A DNA stretch of 64,000 nt from UJ101 sp047975265 (lineage in GTDB: Bacteria > Bacteroidota > Bacteroidia > Flavobacteriales > UJ101), in the NCBI GenBank assembly GCA_047975265.1, contig JBKEDE010000016.1:80739-144738 (forward strand). Reading direction: 5' to 3'. Below the pieces are notes generated by a model. That model did no database searches, was not told where the DNA came from, and saw nothing but the letters and a program-made list of their open reading frames with translations. This document shows, piece by piece, positions 7,869-15,903 of this stretch (position 1 is its first letter; each line of letters opens with the position of its first letter). A program made the translations under genes and the position numbers.

Positions 7869-8996
7869 ATGTCTATAACAGAATACATACAACTTATTTT
7901 TACCGATTATACAGTTCGTACCATAACATTAGGGACAGCTGTTTTAGGTGCTGTTTGCGGAATGTTGGGAAGTTTTGCCGTTTTGCGTAAACAAAGTTTA
8001 TTGGGTGATGCTGTTTCCCATGCTGCATTACCCGGAATTGCCCTTGCTTTTTTAATAACCGAGACGAAAGAAGGAAATGTATTACTAATCGGAGCTCTTT
8101 TAAGTGGTTTAATCGGAGCTTTTTGGATTAGAGGAATTATAAAAAATACTCATTTAAAATCAGATACAGCTTTAGGAATTGTTTTATCTGTTTTTTTTGG
8201 GTTTGGGATGTTATTATTAACTTTTATACAAAAACAACCGAATGCCGACCAAGCCGGTTTAGATAAATATTTGTTTGGACAAGCGGCAACATTAATAGAA
8301 AAGGATGTTGTGTTGATAAGTGTAATGACGGGTGTGTGTTTAATCGTTCTGCTTATTTTTTGGAAAGAATTAAAATTATTGCTTTTTGATACAGATTATG
8401 CACAAGTTTTAGGTTTCAATACCCGATTGTTAGATAGTATGATTACATTCTTTATCGTATTGGCAATTATATTGGGACTACAAACAGTAGGAGTTGTTTT
8501 GATGAGTGCCATGTTATTAGCTCCGGCAGTAGCAGCTCGTCAGTGGACAAACAGTTTAGGAATCATGGTCTTTTTGGCAACATTCATAGGTGCTTTTTCA
8601 GGGGTTTTAGGCACATGGATTAGTGCAAGTTCAAACCATCTATCAACAGGACCTGTTATTGTTTTAACTGCTTTTACTTTTGTATTGTTCTCTTTTATTT
8701 TCTCGCCCAAAAGAGGTTTGTTGTTCAAAGAAATCCGTTTTATTCAAAATCGTAATGACCTTAAATTGCATAAAACTTTATCTTTTATGTATCATATTGC
8801 TACAGAACATAAAGATAAATCACATCCTCATGCGATTAAAATCTTAAATAATTTTCATGGATTTTCTAAAAAATCATTAAAAAAATTGGAAGATAAAGGT
8901 TGGGTAAAAGTAAGCGGAACCATGTGGTATTTAACGAAAAAAGGATATTATGAGGCTGAAAATCTATACAATCAAATTAAATCGGGAAAAGAATGA
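7869..8996 (+). CDS. Metal ABC transporter permease 1 with C-terminal winged-helix-like tail
   Basis: Inner-membrane permease of the ABC-3 (TroC/ZnuB) family with about eight membrane segments in residues 1-285, including the loop GDAVSHAALPGIALAF. After FSPKRGLLFKEIR, about 85 further residues follow that are absent from classical family members. They are hydrophilic and end in a winged-helix-like pattern (KSLKKLEDKGWVKV, then MWYLTKKGYYEAENLY), resembling the DNA-binding half of DtxR proteins. Such tails may be regulatory or only structural. The gene overlaps the second permease gene by ATGA, suggesting coupled translation and a heterodimeric channel. Confidence 0.92.
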   Translation: MSITEYIQLIFTDYTVRTITLGTAVLGAVCGMLGSFAVLRKQSLLGDAVSHAALPGIALAFLITETKEGNVLLIGALLSGLIGAFWIRGIIKNTHLKSDTALGIVLSVFFGFGMLLLTFIQKQPNADQAGLDKYLFGQAATLIEKDVVLISVMTGVCLIVLLIFWKELKLLLFDTDYAQVLGFNTRLLDSMITFFIVLAIILGLQTVGVVLMSAMLLAPAVAARQWTNSLGIMVFLATFIGAFSGVLGTWISASSNHLSTGPVIVLTAFTFVLFSFIFSPKRGLLFKEIRFIQNRNDLKLHKTLSFMYHIATEHKDKSHPHAIKILNNFHGFSKKSLKKLEDKGWVKVSGTMWYLTKKGYYEAENLYNQIKSGKE

Positions 8997-10153
8997 CTGA
9001 TGCCCAAATTGAAATACAACTTATTGCCGGTTTGGTAGCTGTGGCATGTGCTATTCCGGGAACTTTCTTGGTCTTAAGAAAAATGGCTCTGATTAGTGAT
9101 GCTATCAGCCATTCCATATTACCGGGAATCGTTATCGGATTTTTTTTAACACAAGATTTGAATTCACCTTGGTTGGTCGTATCAGCGACTGTTTTTGGAG
9201 TAATAACCGTTATTTTAGTAGAATTTATCCAAAAAACAGGTTTGGTTAAAGAAGATACAGCGATAGGACTGGTTTTTCCAGCTCTGTTTAGTGTGGGAGT
9301 TATTTTAATTGCCCAAAATGCCAACGATGTTCATTTAGATACAGACGCCGTTTTATTAGGAGAATTGGCTTTTGCTCCTTTTGATCGGTTAATCGTAAAT
9401 GGGCAAGACTTAGGTCCAAAATCACTTTGGATTATAGGAACTGTTGTAATTATAACTTTTACATTATTGCTTGCCTTTTTTAAGGAATTAAAAATCAGTA
9501 CATTTGATGCTGAATTATCCTTTGCCTTAGGATTTTCTCCACTGGTGATTCATTATGGTTTAATGATGGTTACTTCTGTAACGACTGTCGCAGCATTTGA
9601 TTCGGTTGGAGCAATTTTAGTTGTAGCATTGATGATAGCTCCTGCAGCAACCGCTTACTTATTGACAGATCATTTAAAAAAGATGCTGGTATTAGCGGTA
9701 TTTTTTGGTGTTTTTTCAGCCATCACAGGTTATTGGGTTGCCCATATTTTAGATGCTTCTATTGCAGGATCGATGACCACTGTTTTAGGAATCCTCTTTT
9801 TTATAGTATATTTAGTTGCACCTAATAAAGGATTGATTTCGGTTTTATACAGAAAAAAACAACAACGCATAGAGGTGTCTATGCTGACTTTCCTATTACA
9901 TCTCTCTAACCATAATGAAAAAGAAGAACGGCATGTAAATCATTTACAAGAAGATATTAACTGGCAAAAAGTTCAGGCACAAACTGTTTTAGATTTAGCT
10001 TTGAAAAATAACATGATTTATATCGAAGATCAAATTGTTTTTTTAACAGAAAAAGGACAAAAATTCACAACGGAAGCAATTGATTATATTTCAGATGATA
10101 AAAAAACAGCCATAGAAAATATGAAATCTCGATTCTTTTTGTTTAGAGGGTAA
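8993..10153 (+). CDS. Metal ABC transporter permease 2 with C-terminal winged-helix-like tail
   Basis: Second ABC-3 family permease, 386 residues, with the loop SDAISHSILPGIVIGF matching that of its upstream neighbour. The membrane part ends near VAPNKGLISVLYR, followed by about 90 soluble residues (LTFLLHLSNHNEKEE to the end) with a reduced winged-helix-like pattern ending in FLTEKGQKFTTEAI. Both permeases therefore carry comparable cytoplasmic tails. The start overlaps the previous stop by four bases. A TATCTTTG element at 10192 marks the next transcription unit. Confidence 0.92.
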   Translation: MTDAQIEIQLIAGLVAVACAIPGTFLVLRKMALISDAISHSILPGIVIGFFLTQDLNSPWLVVSATVFGVITVILVEFIQKTGLVKEDTAIGLVFPALFSVGVILIAQNANDVHLDTDAVLLGELAFAPFDRLIVNGQDLGPKSLWIIGTVVIITFTLLLAFFKELKISTFDAELSFALGFSPLVIHYGLMMVTSVTTVAAFDSVGAILVVALMIAPAATAYLLTDHLKKMLVLAVFFGVFSAITGYWVAHILDASIAGSMTTVLGILFFIVYLVAPNKGLISVLYRKKQQRIEVSMLTFLLHLSNHNEKEERHVNHLQEDINWQKVQAQTVLDLALKNNMIYIEDQIVFLTEKGQKFTTEAIDYISDDKKTAIENMKSRFFLFRG

Positions 10154-10191
10154 TTTTGTATGATTTTTTTAATAGTTTTAGCAAAAATCAT

Positions 10192-10199
10192 TATCTTTG
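10192..10199 (+). promoter_or_regulatory. Candidate -7 promoter element (TATCTTTG) for the 10231 gene
   Basis: TAnnTTTG match 31 bases before the ATG at 10231. It lies inside the longer open frame that begins at 10156, so it argues for the shorter gene. Confidence 0.5.
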
Positions 10200-10230
10200 G
10201 TTTAAAATTATTTTTCAAGCATTAAATTTA

Positions 10231-10674
10231 ATGAAAAAGTGGTTAGCTATAACATTGATTTTGATAGTCTTTGGGGTACTGTTCTTTAAATGGGTTTTTA
10301 ATCAACCGTGTGAGCCACTAGAAAAACCCAATATTGTTCCTGAACAAGCAATTTGGAGTGGTGGATGTGATGGTGGTGAATGGATAGAATTAATAGAAAT
10401 TAATAAAGACAAATACCGATTTAGAGTTTATCAGGATTGGAGTGGCGAATTGAAAATTGATGCTGATTTTAAATTTAAGGATGATAAAACAGAATTAAAT
10501 CTAATGAACTGGAAAGACGTGGTTTGTTGTTATTCACATTCAACGGACACATTGGTAACATTGAGTGTTGTTAAGGCTAATGAAAGTAAAAAACAGTACT
10601 ATCAATTACAAGCACTTTATCCTGCTTATGGTGGAGATGATTTGTACATAATTAAGGAAAAATATAAACTATGA
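10231..10674 (+). CDS. Small single-pass membrane or secreted protein of unknown function
   Basis: Not recognised. The 147-residue product starts at the ATG at 10231 (MKKWLAITLILIVFGVLFF), chosen because the promoter-like element at 10192 lies within the longer reading frame. One hydrophobic N-terminal segment is followed by a mainly beta-rich soluble part with paired cysteines (NQPCEP, GGCDGG, and DVVCCYSH), which suggests a disulfide-bonded periplasmic domain. The gene overlaps the next one by ATGA, so the two products are probably made together. Confidence 0.7.
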   Translation: MKKWLAITLILIVFGVLFFKWVFNQPCEPLEKPNIVPEQAIWSGGCDGGEWIELIEINKDKYRFRVYQDWSGELKIDADFKFKDDKTELNLMNWKDVVCCYSHSTDTLVTLSVVKANESKKQYYQLQALYPAYGGDDLYIIKEKYKL

Positions 10675-11168
10675 AAAAACTAAATTTATTTTTATTAAGT
10701 CTTTTTCTTTTACCAAATTTTATTTTTAGCCAAGATGTCATTTACTCAAACTTAAAAACAAATTCTGGTGAAGTCAAAATTCCTGGAGATTGGAGTCAAC
10801 TGAATACAATGGACGATTCTGGGCAAACTTATCTAAAAAATAAGGACGGGGTAATTATAGCAATTGCTCAAAATCCCAAAAAAGCATATTCTTTTTTTAA
10901 GAGTAATAAATCAGATTTTGAAAATGTAGAAGAATTTTATAAATGGGATTCGGATTATATAAAAGAAAACCAGTTCGAAACGCAAAAAATAAAAGAAAAC
11001 TCTAAATTGGAATATATAATATGGAAATATAATGATGGTGAATTAGATAATGTGTTTCTATTTGGCTCAACAAACGAAAATTTTTTAAATCTTCTTGTTT
11101 ATACAGATGTTTGGAGTGAAGCTGAAAAAATAAAATTTTTAGAAAATTTGTACGAATTAAATAAATGA
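10671..11168 (+). CDS. Small secreted protein of unknown function
   Basis: Not recognised. The 165-residue product has a clear Sec signal peptide (MKKLNLFLLSLFLLPNFIFS, cleavage probably before QDV). The mature part of about 145 residues has no cysteine and no obvious motif, with a layout like small periplasmic alpha/beta domains (GDWSQLN, IAIAQNPKKAY). Its ATG overlaps the stop of the preceding gene, and the region downstream holds only gene remnants, so this is a two-gene unit. Confidence 0.72.
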   Translation: MKKLNLFLLSLFLLPNFIFSQDVIYSNLKTNSGEVKIPGDWSQLNTMDDSGQTYLKNKDGVIIAIAQNPKKAYSFFKSNKSDFENVEEFYKWDSDYIKENQFETQKIKENSKLEYIIWKYNDGELDNVFLFGSTNENFLNLLVYTDVWSEAEKIKFLENLYELNK

Positions 11169-11173
11169 TTACA

Positions 11174-11437
11174 TAACATATAGAAAATAAGCAAAACACA
11201 CTTTATTTGTTTAATGATTTCGGAGGGGTAAAGAATCTTTACCCCAAACGAACCGCACGCCGTGCTGAGTTGGATGAGAAGGACAGATTATTGAGGTATG
11301 GTTCAAAAGCATTAAAGCGGTTTATATATGGAAAAAGGGGGCATGAATTTTTAAGAGAACTATACAAAGGCTTTTTATAGAACGCTTATGTAGAGAGCGA
11401 TTGGAAAAGATTTTTTTATAAAGAGATTTTATTTTAA
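11174..11437 (+). pseudogene. Relic of an unidentified coding sequence
   Basis: One frame runs from the TAA at 11174 through a coding-like stretch (for example KRTARRAELDEKDRLL and RFIYGKRGHEFLRELYKGFL) to an amber stop at 11378-11380. It then continues in the same frame as NAYVESDWKRFFYKEILF until TAA at 11435-11437. The continuity across the stop suggests a decayed gene whose 5' end is lost. A perfect 21-base palindrome lies inside at 11225-11245. Its base composition looks richer in G and C than the flanks. No family was recognised, and the end overlaps the crp-like gene on the other strand. Confidence 0.4.
11225..11245. repeat. Perfect 21-base inverted repeat (GGGGTAAAGA-A-TCTTTACCCC)
   Basis: Ten-base arms around a single central A. 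It could form a strong cruciform or hairpin, but no T-run follows, so it is not a standard terminator. It lies within the relic at 11174-11437. Confidence 0.75.
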
Positions 11438-12007
11438 AACAATCTTTCGGTTCTGTAATTCTAAAATACCCTCTTTTTCTAATTTCTTAACCTCTCGAAT
11501 TACGGTTTCTACTGTTAAACCACACATTTCAGCCATTTCTTTTCTGGTAAAAGGAACAATTTGTTCTTGGAGATTTAATTTAAAATGTTTTAACAATGTT
11601 CTGATTCGGTGTTCTGCCGTATGTAAAGAAACTTCTTTTACCATCAATGCCTTGTATTCCAAACGGGTTGCCAACATTTTAATGAATTTCATTTGAATTT
11701 TGGGTTCTTCTGTTAAATAATTTAAAAATAGGTTCTTTTCAACAACCCATATCACCACTTTTGTTTTGGCTATTGATGAAGCAGGATAAACAGATTTTGT
11801 GAATAAGGGCGGTTCTCCAAAACTTTCTCCTTTTGTAAAAATGCCTTGAGTATATTTTTTTCCTTCGCTTGATAAGTTAAACATTTCTACCTCACCACTT
11901 TTTATTTGAAAATAATAACGTGCTTTTTCTCCTTCATTAAAAATAATATCTTCCTTCCTTTTTACTAAAACAGTTCCTAACGTTTTTAAAATAATTTCAT
12001 TTAACAT
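11429..12007 (-). CDS. Crp/Fnr-family transcriptional regulator
   Basis: Predicted DNA-binding regulator of 192 residues. An N-terminal cyclic-nucleotide-type beta-barrel (about 15-110, with GEVEMFNLSSEGK and GESFGEPPLF) is followed by a long dimer helix and a C-terminal winged helix (EMAEMCGLTVETVIREVKKL). There is no cysteine cluster for an iron-sulfur centre as in Fnr. The phosphate-binding arginine of true Crp is not evident in GESFGEPPLF, so the effector is unknown. It stands alone between gene relics. Confidence 0.88.
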   Translation of the reverse strand: MLNEIILKTLGTVLVKRKEDIIFNEGEKARYYFQIKSGEVEMFNLSSEGKKYTQGIFTKGESFGEPPLFTKSVYPASSIAKTKVVIWVVEKNLFLNYLTEEPKIQMKFIKMLATRLEYKALMVKEVSLHTAEHRIRTLLKHFKLNLQEQIVPFTRKEMAEMCGLTVETVIREVKKLEKEGILELQNRKIVLK

Positions 12008-12089
12008 TTTATATCATGAATTATGATTCAGCTCATAAATGTATCACATATTATCTAATTATCACTGTTTTTTAAAGAAAGGGGTCAGG

Positions 12090-12227
12090 TCAAACACATA
12101 CATTTACATCTAAAATCTTAATAAGGTAATAGTTGTCGTAAGCAGCTTTTAGCCTTTTACCTTTAATTCCTTGCCTGGTTTGTGTGTCCTGTTTTAAAAT
12201 ATTAACTAAAAACGCTACTTTTGAGTG
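12090..12227 (-). pseudogene. Possible C-terminal remnant of an unidentified gene
   Basis: A minus-strand frame is open from 12227 to the TGA at 12092-12090 and encodes about 45 residues, including KQDTQTRQGIKGKRLKAAYD and YYLIKILDVNVCV. It has no start codon in context and no recognised family. The amino-acid pattern looks coding, but the short length makes chance possible. Confidence 0.22.
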
Positions 12228-12368
12228 TTACTAAGTTTGGTAAGATTACACTCCAACAATATTAGGTTTTAGTTTATTCTCCAATTTAATAGTTTTTTTC
12301 GTTTAAAATTGTTAAAAACTTGTCAAAAACCCTTTTTTATCAAATTATTTAATACTAATTTTTTAATC

Positions 12369-12376
12369 TATATTTG
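12369..12376 (+). promoter_or_regulatory. Candidate -7 promoter element for the TPR gene (TATATTTG)
   Basis: TAnnTTTG match. With the usual distance to the transcript start (about 12383), the TTG at 12379 could not be the initiator, so the ATG at 12397 is chosen. Confidence 0.5.
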
Positions 12377-12396
12377 TATTGGAAAATCTTATCTTT

Positions 12397-13773
12397 ATGA
12401 ATGATGATTTTTTATACAATGAAAACGTAGAACGTTTTGAAGAAATGCTTTCGAAGAACGAGAACTGGTACTATGATGCTGAAGAAATAGCAGATATTAT
12501 CACATTTTATATTGATATAAACGATGTAAAAAATGCTCAAAAAGCTTTAAATTACGCTTTAGGTATTCATCCGGAAAATTTAGATCTTCAGGTAAAAAAA
12601 GTTGAAGTTTTAATTGCCAAACGAAAATTTACTCAGGCACAAGATTTAATAACGAAGTTAAATGTTGTAATTCCTTCTAATACAGATCTTCTTATTGCTC
12701 AAGCCAAAATTTTTTCTATTAAAAAAAAGTATCAAAAAGCCATTGATTTTTATGAAAAAGCCTTAGAAGAAAGTGATGAAGTTGAATATCTTCTCAGTAG
12801 TATTGGAAATGAGTTTTTAAATATGGACGCCAACGAAAAAGCCCTTGTTTATTTTAAAAAAGTATTGGAAATCAATTTAGATGACGAATATGCTTTTTAT
12901 TCTATTATGCATTGTTTCAATCAATTAAAAAATCCTGCTCATTGTATTAAATTCTTATTGGAATATATTGACTCACGTCCTTATTCTGATTATGCTTGGT
13001 ATAATTTGGGATTGGAATATAAAAAACAACGCAATTTTTCAGAAGCTATACGTGCTTTTGATTATGCCATTTTAATTAATGAAAAGTTTTTGTCTGCCTA
13101 CTGGCAAAAAGCAAATGCATTAGAAAAAACGACTCGTTACGATGAAGCTGTTAAAGTTTATGAAGAATCTTTGCAGTATGATGATACACCGTCTTTTACA
13201 CATCTTAAGATAGGAAAATGCTATAAAAGCATGGCTTTACCTTTAAAGGCATTAGCTTCTTTTTATAATGCCATTTATGATGATCCGCAAATGGATAAAG
13301 CTTGGGCTGAAGCGGCGTATGTATATGCTGAAATGAAAAATTTAGATGAGGCGATTTATTATTTAAAAAAAGCTCTTGAGTTAAACCCTGAACATGTTCA
13401 ATACATAAAAAAATATATTACTTTTACTATTGAAAATCAAGGTATTGATGAAGCTCTAAGTTATTACGACCAATTGATTCAATTAGAACCCGAGAATGAA
13501 AACAATGTTTTAGGAAAAGCAGAATTGCTCCTTTTTACAAAAGCATATCGGCAGGTTATTGATTTTTTAGAAAATTATTGTAAAAATCATACTCAACCAG
13601 AGGCATTGTATTACCTTTCTTTTAGCTATCTTTCAACTCATCAAACAAATTTAGGATTTGATCTTTTCAAACAAGCTTATACTTTAGCCCCTGAACTTGT
13701 CAAAATTTATAAAAAACACTTTAAAAAGATATTTGAAAACCCTCTTATCAAAAGTTTCCTAAACAAAAAATAA
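12397..13773 (+). CDS. Tetratricopeptide-repeat protein
   Basis: Predicted soluble scaffold of 458 residues made almost wholly of TPR-type helical pairs, about ten in number. Examples are AQKALNYALGIHPENLDLQV, KAIDFYEKALEES, KALVYFKKVLEINLDDEYA and EAIYYLKKALELNPEHVQY. It has no signal peptide, so it probably acts in the cytoplasm. TPR arrays bind peptides or proteins; the partner is not indicated by the neighbours. The ATG at 12397 (MNDDFLYNENVERF) is favoured over a TTG at 12379 by the promoter position. Confidence 0.88.
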   Translation: MNDDFLYNENVERFEEMLSKNENWYYDAEEIADIITFYIDINDVKNAQKALNYALGIHPENLDLQVKKVEVLIAKRKFTQAQDLITKLNVVIPSNTDLLIAQAKIFSIKKKYQKAIDFYEKALEESDEVEYLLSSIGNEFLNMDANEKALVYFKKVLEINLDDEYAFYSIMHCFNQLKNPAHCIKFLLEYIDSRPYSDYAWYNLGLEYKKQRNFSEAIRAFDYAILINEKFLSAYWQKANALEKTTRYDEAVKVYEESLQYDDTPSFTHLKIGKCYKSMALPLKALASFYNAIYDDPQMDKAWAEAAYVYAEMKNLDEAIYYLKKALELNPEHVQYIKKYITFTIENQGIDEALSYYDQLIQLEPENENNVLGKAELLLFTKAYRQVIDFLENYCKNHTQPEALYYLSFSYLSTHQTNLGFDLFKQAYTLAPELVKIYKKHFKKIFENPLIKSFLNKK

Positions 13774-13777
13774 ACAA

Positions 13778-13785
13778 TATCTTTG
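13778..13785 (+). promoter_or_regulatory. Candidate -7 promoter element for the DUF368 pair (TATCTTTG)
   Basis: TAnnTTTG match 22 bases before the first DUF368 ATG, just after the TPR gene. No -33 box was found at standard spacing. Confidence 0.5.
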
Positions 13786-13806
13786 TCTTGTCAGACATAG
13801 AGAGGA

Positions 13807-14826
13807 ATGAAAAAATATTTAGGAGTTTATTTGCGAGGATTGGCTATGGGAGCAGCCGATGTAGTTCCCGGAGTTTCGGGTGGAACAGTTGCCTTTATTA
13901 CAGGTATTTATGATACTTTGTTGGAATCCATCAGCAATATTAATCTTTCTCTTCTTAATCTATTTAAACAAGAAGGTTTTACTGCCGTTTGGAAGAAAAT
14001 AAACGGTTCTTTTCTCCTGTCTTTATTTGCAGGTATTATCACCTCAATACTGTCTTTAGCAAAATTACTGCATTATTTAATGATTCATCATCCTATCCCT
14101 TTATGGGCTTTCTTTTTTGGACTGATAACAGCAAGTATTGTTTATGTAGGAAAAGAAATAAAATCATGGAATTTTTTCTCTATCGCAGGATTTATTTTAG
14201 GAACAGGATTTGTTGTTTATTTAAGCATTATGCCTCCTTTTGGAAGTTCCAACTCATGGTGGTATTTGGTATTGTGCGGTGCTATTGCCAGCTGTGCCAT
14301 GATTTTGCCCGGAATATCAGGTAGTTTTATTCTTTTATTATTAGGTGCATATTCCGTTATTATTAGTGCTATTAGTAATTTTTTTTCAGATTTAGAAGCA
14401 CTAAAAATAATCGTTTTGGTAGGAATTGGAATCGTTATCGGATTAGCAGGTTTTTCGCGTCTTCTACACTATTTATTAAAAAAATTCCACAATACTACAG
14501 TTGCCATTTTGACCGGTTTTTTATTAGGTTCTTTATGGAAAATATGGCCTTGGAAAATAACATCCAAAATATATGTAAAAGATGAAGGTATTAAATCATT
14601 AAATGAATTAACATCTGGTTATCAAAGCTTAACAGCTTATTTGCAACAGAATCCCAATCTTGAAGATATTAAACCCTACCAAGAAAGTAACATTTTACCC
14701 GATACCTACGAAATTTTAAACCAAATGAAATCCGATATCGGATTAGCTATTGTTTTTGCTGTTTTAGGTTTTGGATTAATTTTCGGAACTGAATTTGTAG
14801 CAAAAAAAATAACGGGACGACATTAA
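13807..14826 (+). CDS. DUF368 membrane protein 1 (PopT-type polyprenyl-phosphate transporter family)
   Basis: Polytopic inner-membrane protein of 339 residues with about nine hydrophobic segments. The DUF368 signature is at the N-terminus (GLAMGAADVVPGVSGGTVAF), and the second conserved block appears as MILPGISGSFILLLLGAY. DUF368 members (PopT) were shown in other bacteria to return undecaprenyl phosphate across the membrane, recycling the lipid carrier for cell-wall and surface glycan synthesis. A hydrophilic loop lies at about 255-300. A second family member follows 68 bases downstream. Family membership is firm; transport in this organism is inferred. Confidence 0.9.
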   Translation: MKKYLGVYLRGLAMGAADVVPGVSGGTVAFITGIYDTLLESISNINLSLLNLFKQEGFTAVWKKINGSFLLSLFAGIITSILSLAKLLHYLMIHHPIPLWAFFFGLITASIVYVGKEIKSWNFFSIAGFILGTGFVVYLSIMPPFGSSNSWWYLVLCGAIASCAMILPGISGSFILLLLGAYSVIISAISNFFSDLEALKIIVLVGIGIVIGLAGFSRLLHYLLKKFHNTTVAILTGFLLGSLWKIWPWKITSKIYVKDEGIKSLNELTSGYQSLTAYLQQNPNLEDIKPYQESNILPDTYEILNQMKSDIGLAIVFAVLGFGLIFGTEFVAKKITGRH

Positions 14827-14894
14827 ATTTTGTTTTAATCTGAATAAATTAATCTTGAAAATAAGTACCTTTATCCAAAGAAATTGTTTTTGAT

Positions 14895-15896
14895 ATGCAA
14901 AACCGTACATTTTTAGAATTTCTTATCCTTTATTTTAAAGGTATTTTAATGGGTACAGCCAATAAAGTCCCGGGAGTTTCAGGTGGGATGGTCGCACTTG
15001 TGACCGGTTTTTATGAAGAGTTGATTTATTCCTTTCAAAAAATTAATGCAAAAGCTTTTAGATTATGGAGAAAACGTGGTTTTAAGGCTTTTATGCGATA
15101 TACCAATTTAAAATTTCTTATTGCCGTAAACTTAGGATCAGCTTCTGCATATTTTACTGTTTCATTATTATTGGATTATTTTATACGCAATTTTCCGTTA
15201 ATGGTTTGGTCTACTTTTTTTGGAATGATTATAGGTTCTGTTCTTTATGTGCGGAAAGATGTCCGGAACTGGAATTTAAAAACATTTGGATTTTGTTTTT
15301 TGGGAGCAGCTGTCGGACTTGCCATTTCTTTTATGGATCCAATGATTCAAAATGAAGCACTGTGGTTTGTATTTTTATGTGGAATCATTAGTGTTTCCGG
15401 AATGGCTTTGCCGGGTTTTTCAGGTTCTTTCATATTAATTCTTATAGGAAATTATACGCTGTTATTGGTCGATGCCGTGAACAATCTTTTGAAAGCAATC
15501 GTAAGTTTATTAACATTAAACTGGGGCTTTTTTGAAAATGATCATCATGTCCATTTGCTGTATGTAGTACTGATTTTTACAATAGGAGCTATAGCAGGCT
15601 TAATTATTTTTTCAAATATAGTTGGTTATTTACTTAAAAAATACCACGATAGTGTTATCGCCACATTAATTGGTTTTATCATTGGTTCTCTTGGAGCAGC
15701 GTGGCCTTGGCGAATTGAAGAGTCTCACATTCGGGAAGATGGAGTTAAAGTAATTGAATCTTACAAACGTTTTTTACCTGATTTATCACAAACCGAAAAC
15801 TGGATTTCCATCGGATTTATCCTTTTAGGTATTTTCATTATTTTGATTTTTGATCATTACGATCGAAAACGAAAAGGAATCCAAACTTTAATTTAG
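14895..15896 (+). CDS. DUF368 membrane protein 2 (PopT-type polyprenyl-phosphate transporter family)
   Basis: Tandem paralogue of 333 residues with the same two signature blocks: GTANKVPGVSGGMVALVTGF near residues 20-40 and MALPGFSGSFILILIGNY in the middle. The first block has NKVPGVSGGM where the upstream copy has DVVPGVSGGT, so an acidic residue in the signature is replaced by Asn-Lys. The copies are clearly diverged, which suggests an old duplication with separate roles or a hetero-oligomer. aroE starts 7 bases after its stop, so the three genes may share a transcript. Confidence 0.9.
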   Translation: MQNRTFLEFLILYFKGILMGTANKVPGVSGGMVALVTGFYEELIYSFQKINAKAFRLWRKRGFKAFMRYTNLKFLIAVNLGSASAYFTVSLLLDYFIRNFPLMVWSTFFGMIIGSVLYVRKDVRNWNLKTFGFCFLGAAVGLAISFMDPMIQNEALWFVFLCGIISVSGMALPGFSGSFILILIGNYTLLLVDAVNNLLKAIVSLLTLNWGFFENDHHVHLLYVVLIFTIGAIAGLIIFSNIVGYLLKKYHDSVIATLIGFIIGSLGAAWPWRIEESHIREDGVKVIESYKRFLPDLSQTENWISIGFILLGIFIILIFDHYDRKRKGIQTLI

Positions 15897-15903
15897 TTTT
15901 AAA

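Larger units (their letters stand above)
12008..12396. other. Gap with one short relic and the promoter of the TPR gene
   Basis: These 389 bases hold a possible minus-strand relic at 12090-12227, a GGGGTCAGGTC string at 12081-12091 and a -7 element at 12369. Nothing else with coding character was seen. Confidence 0.5.

Noticed and set aside
13989..14324. Alternative plus-strand frame of 111 codons inside the first DUF368 gene
   Set aside because: Out-of-frame reading of membrane-helix codons, Cys- and Arg-rich, no start context.
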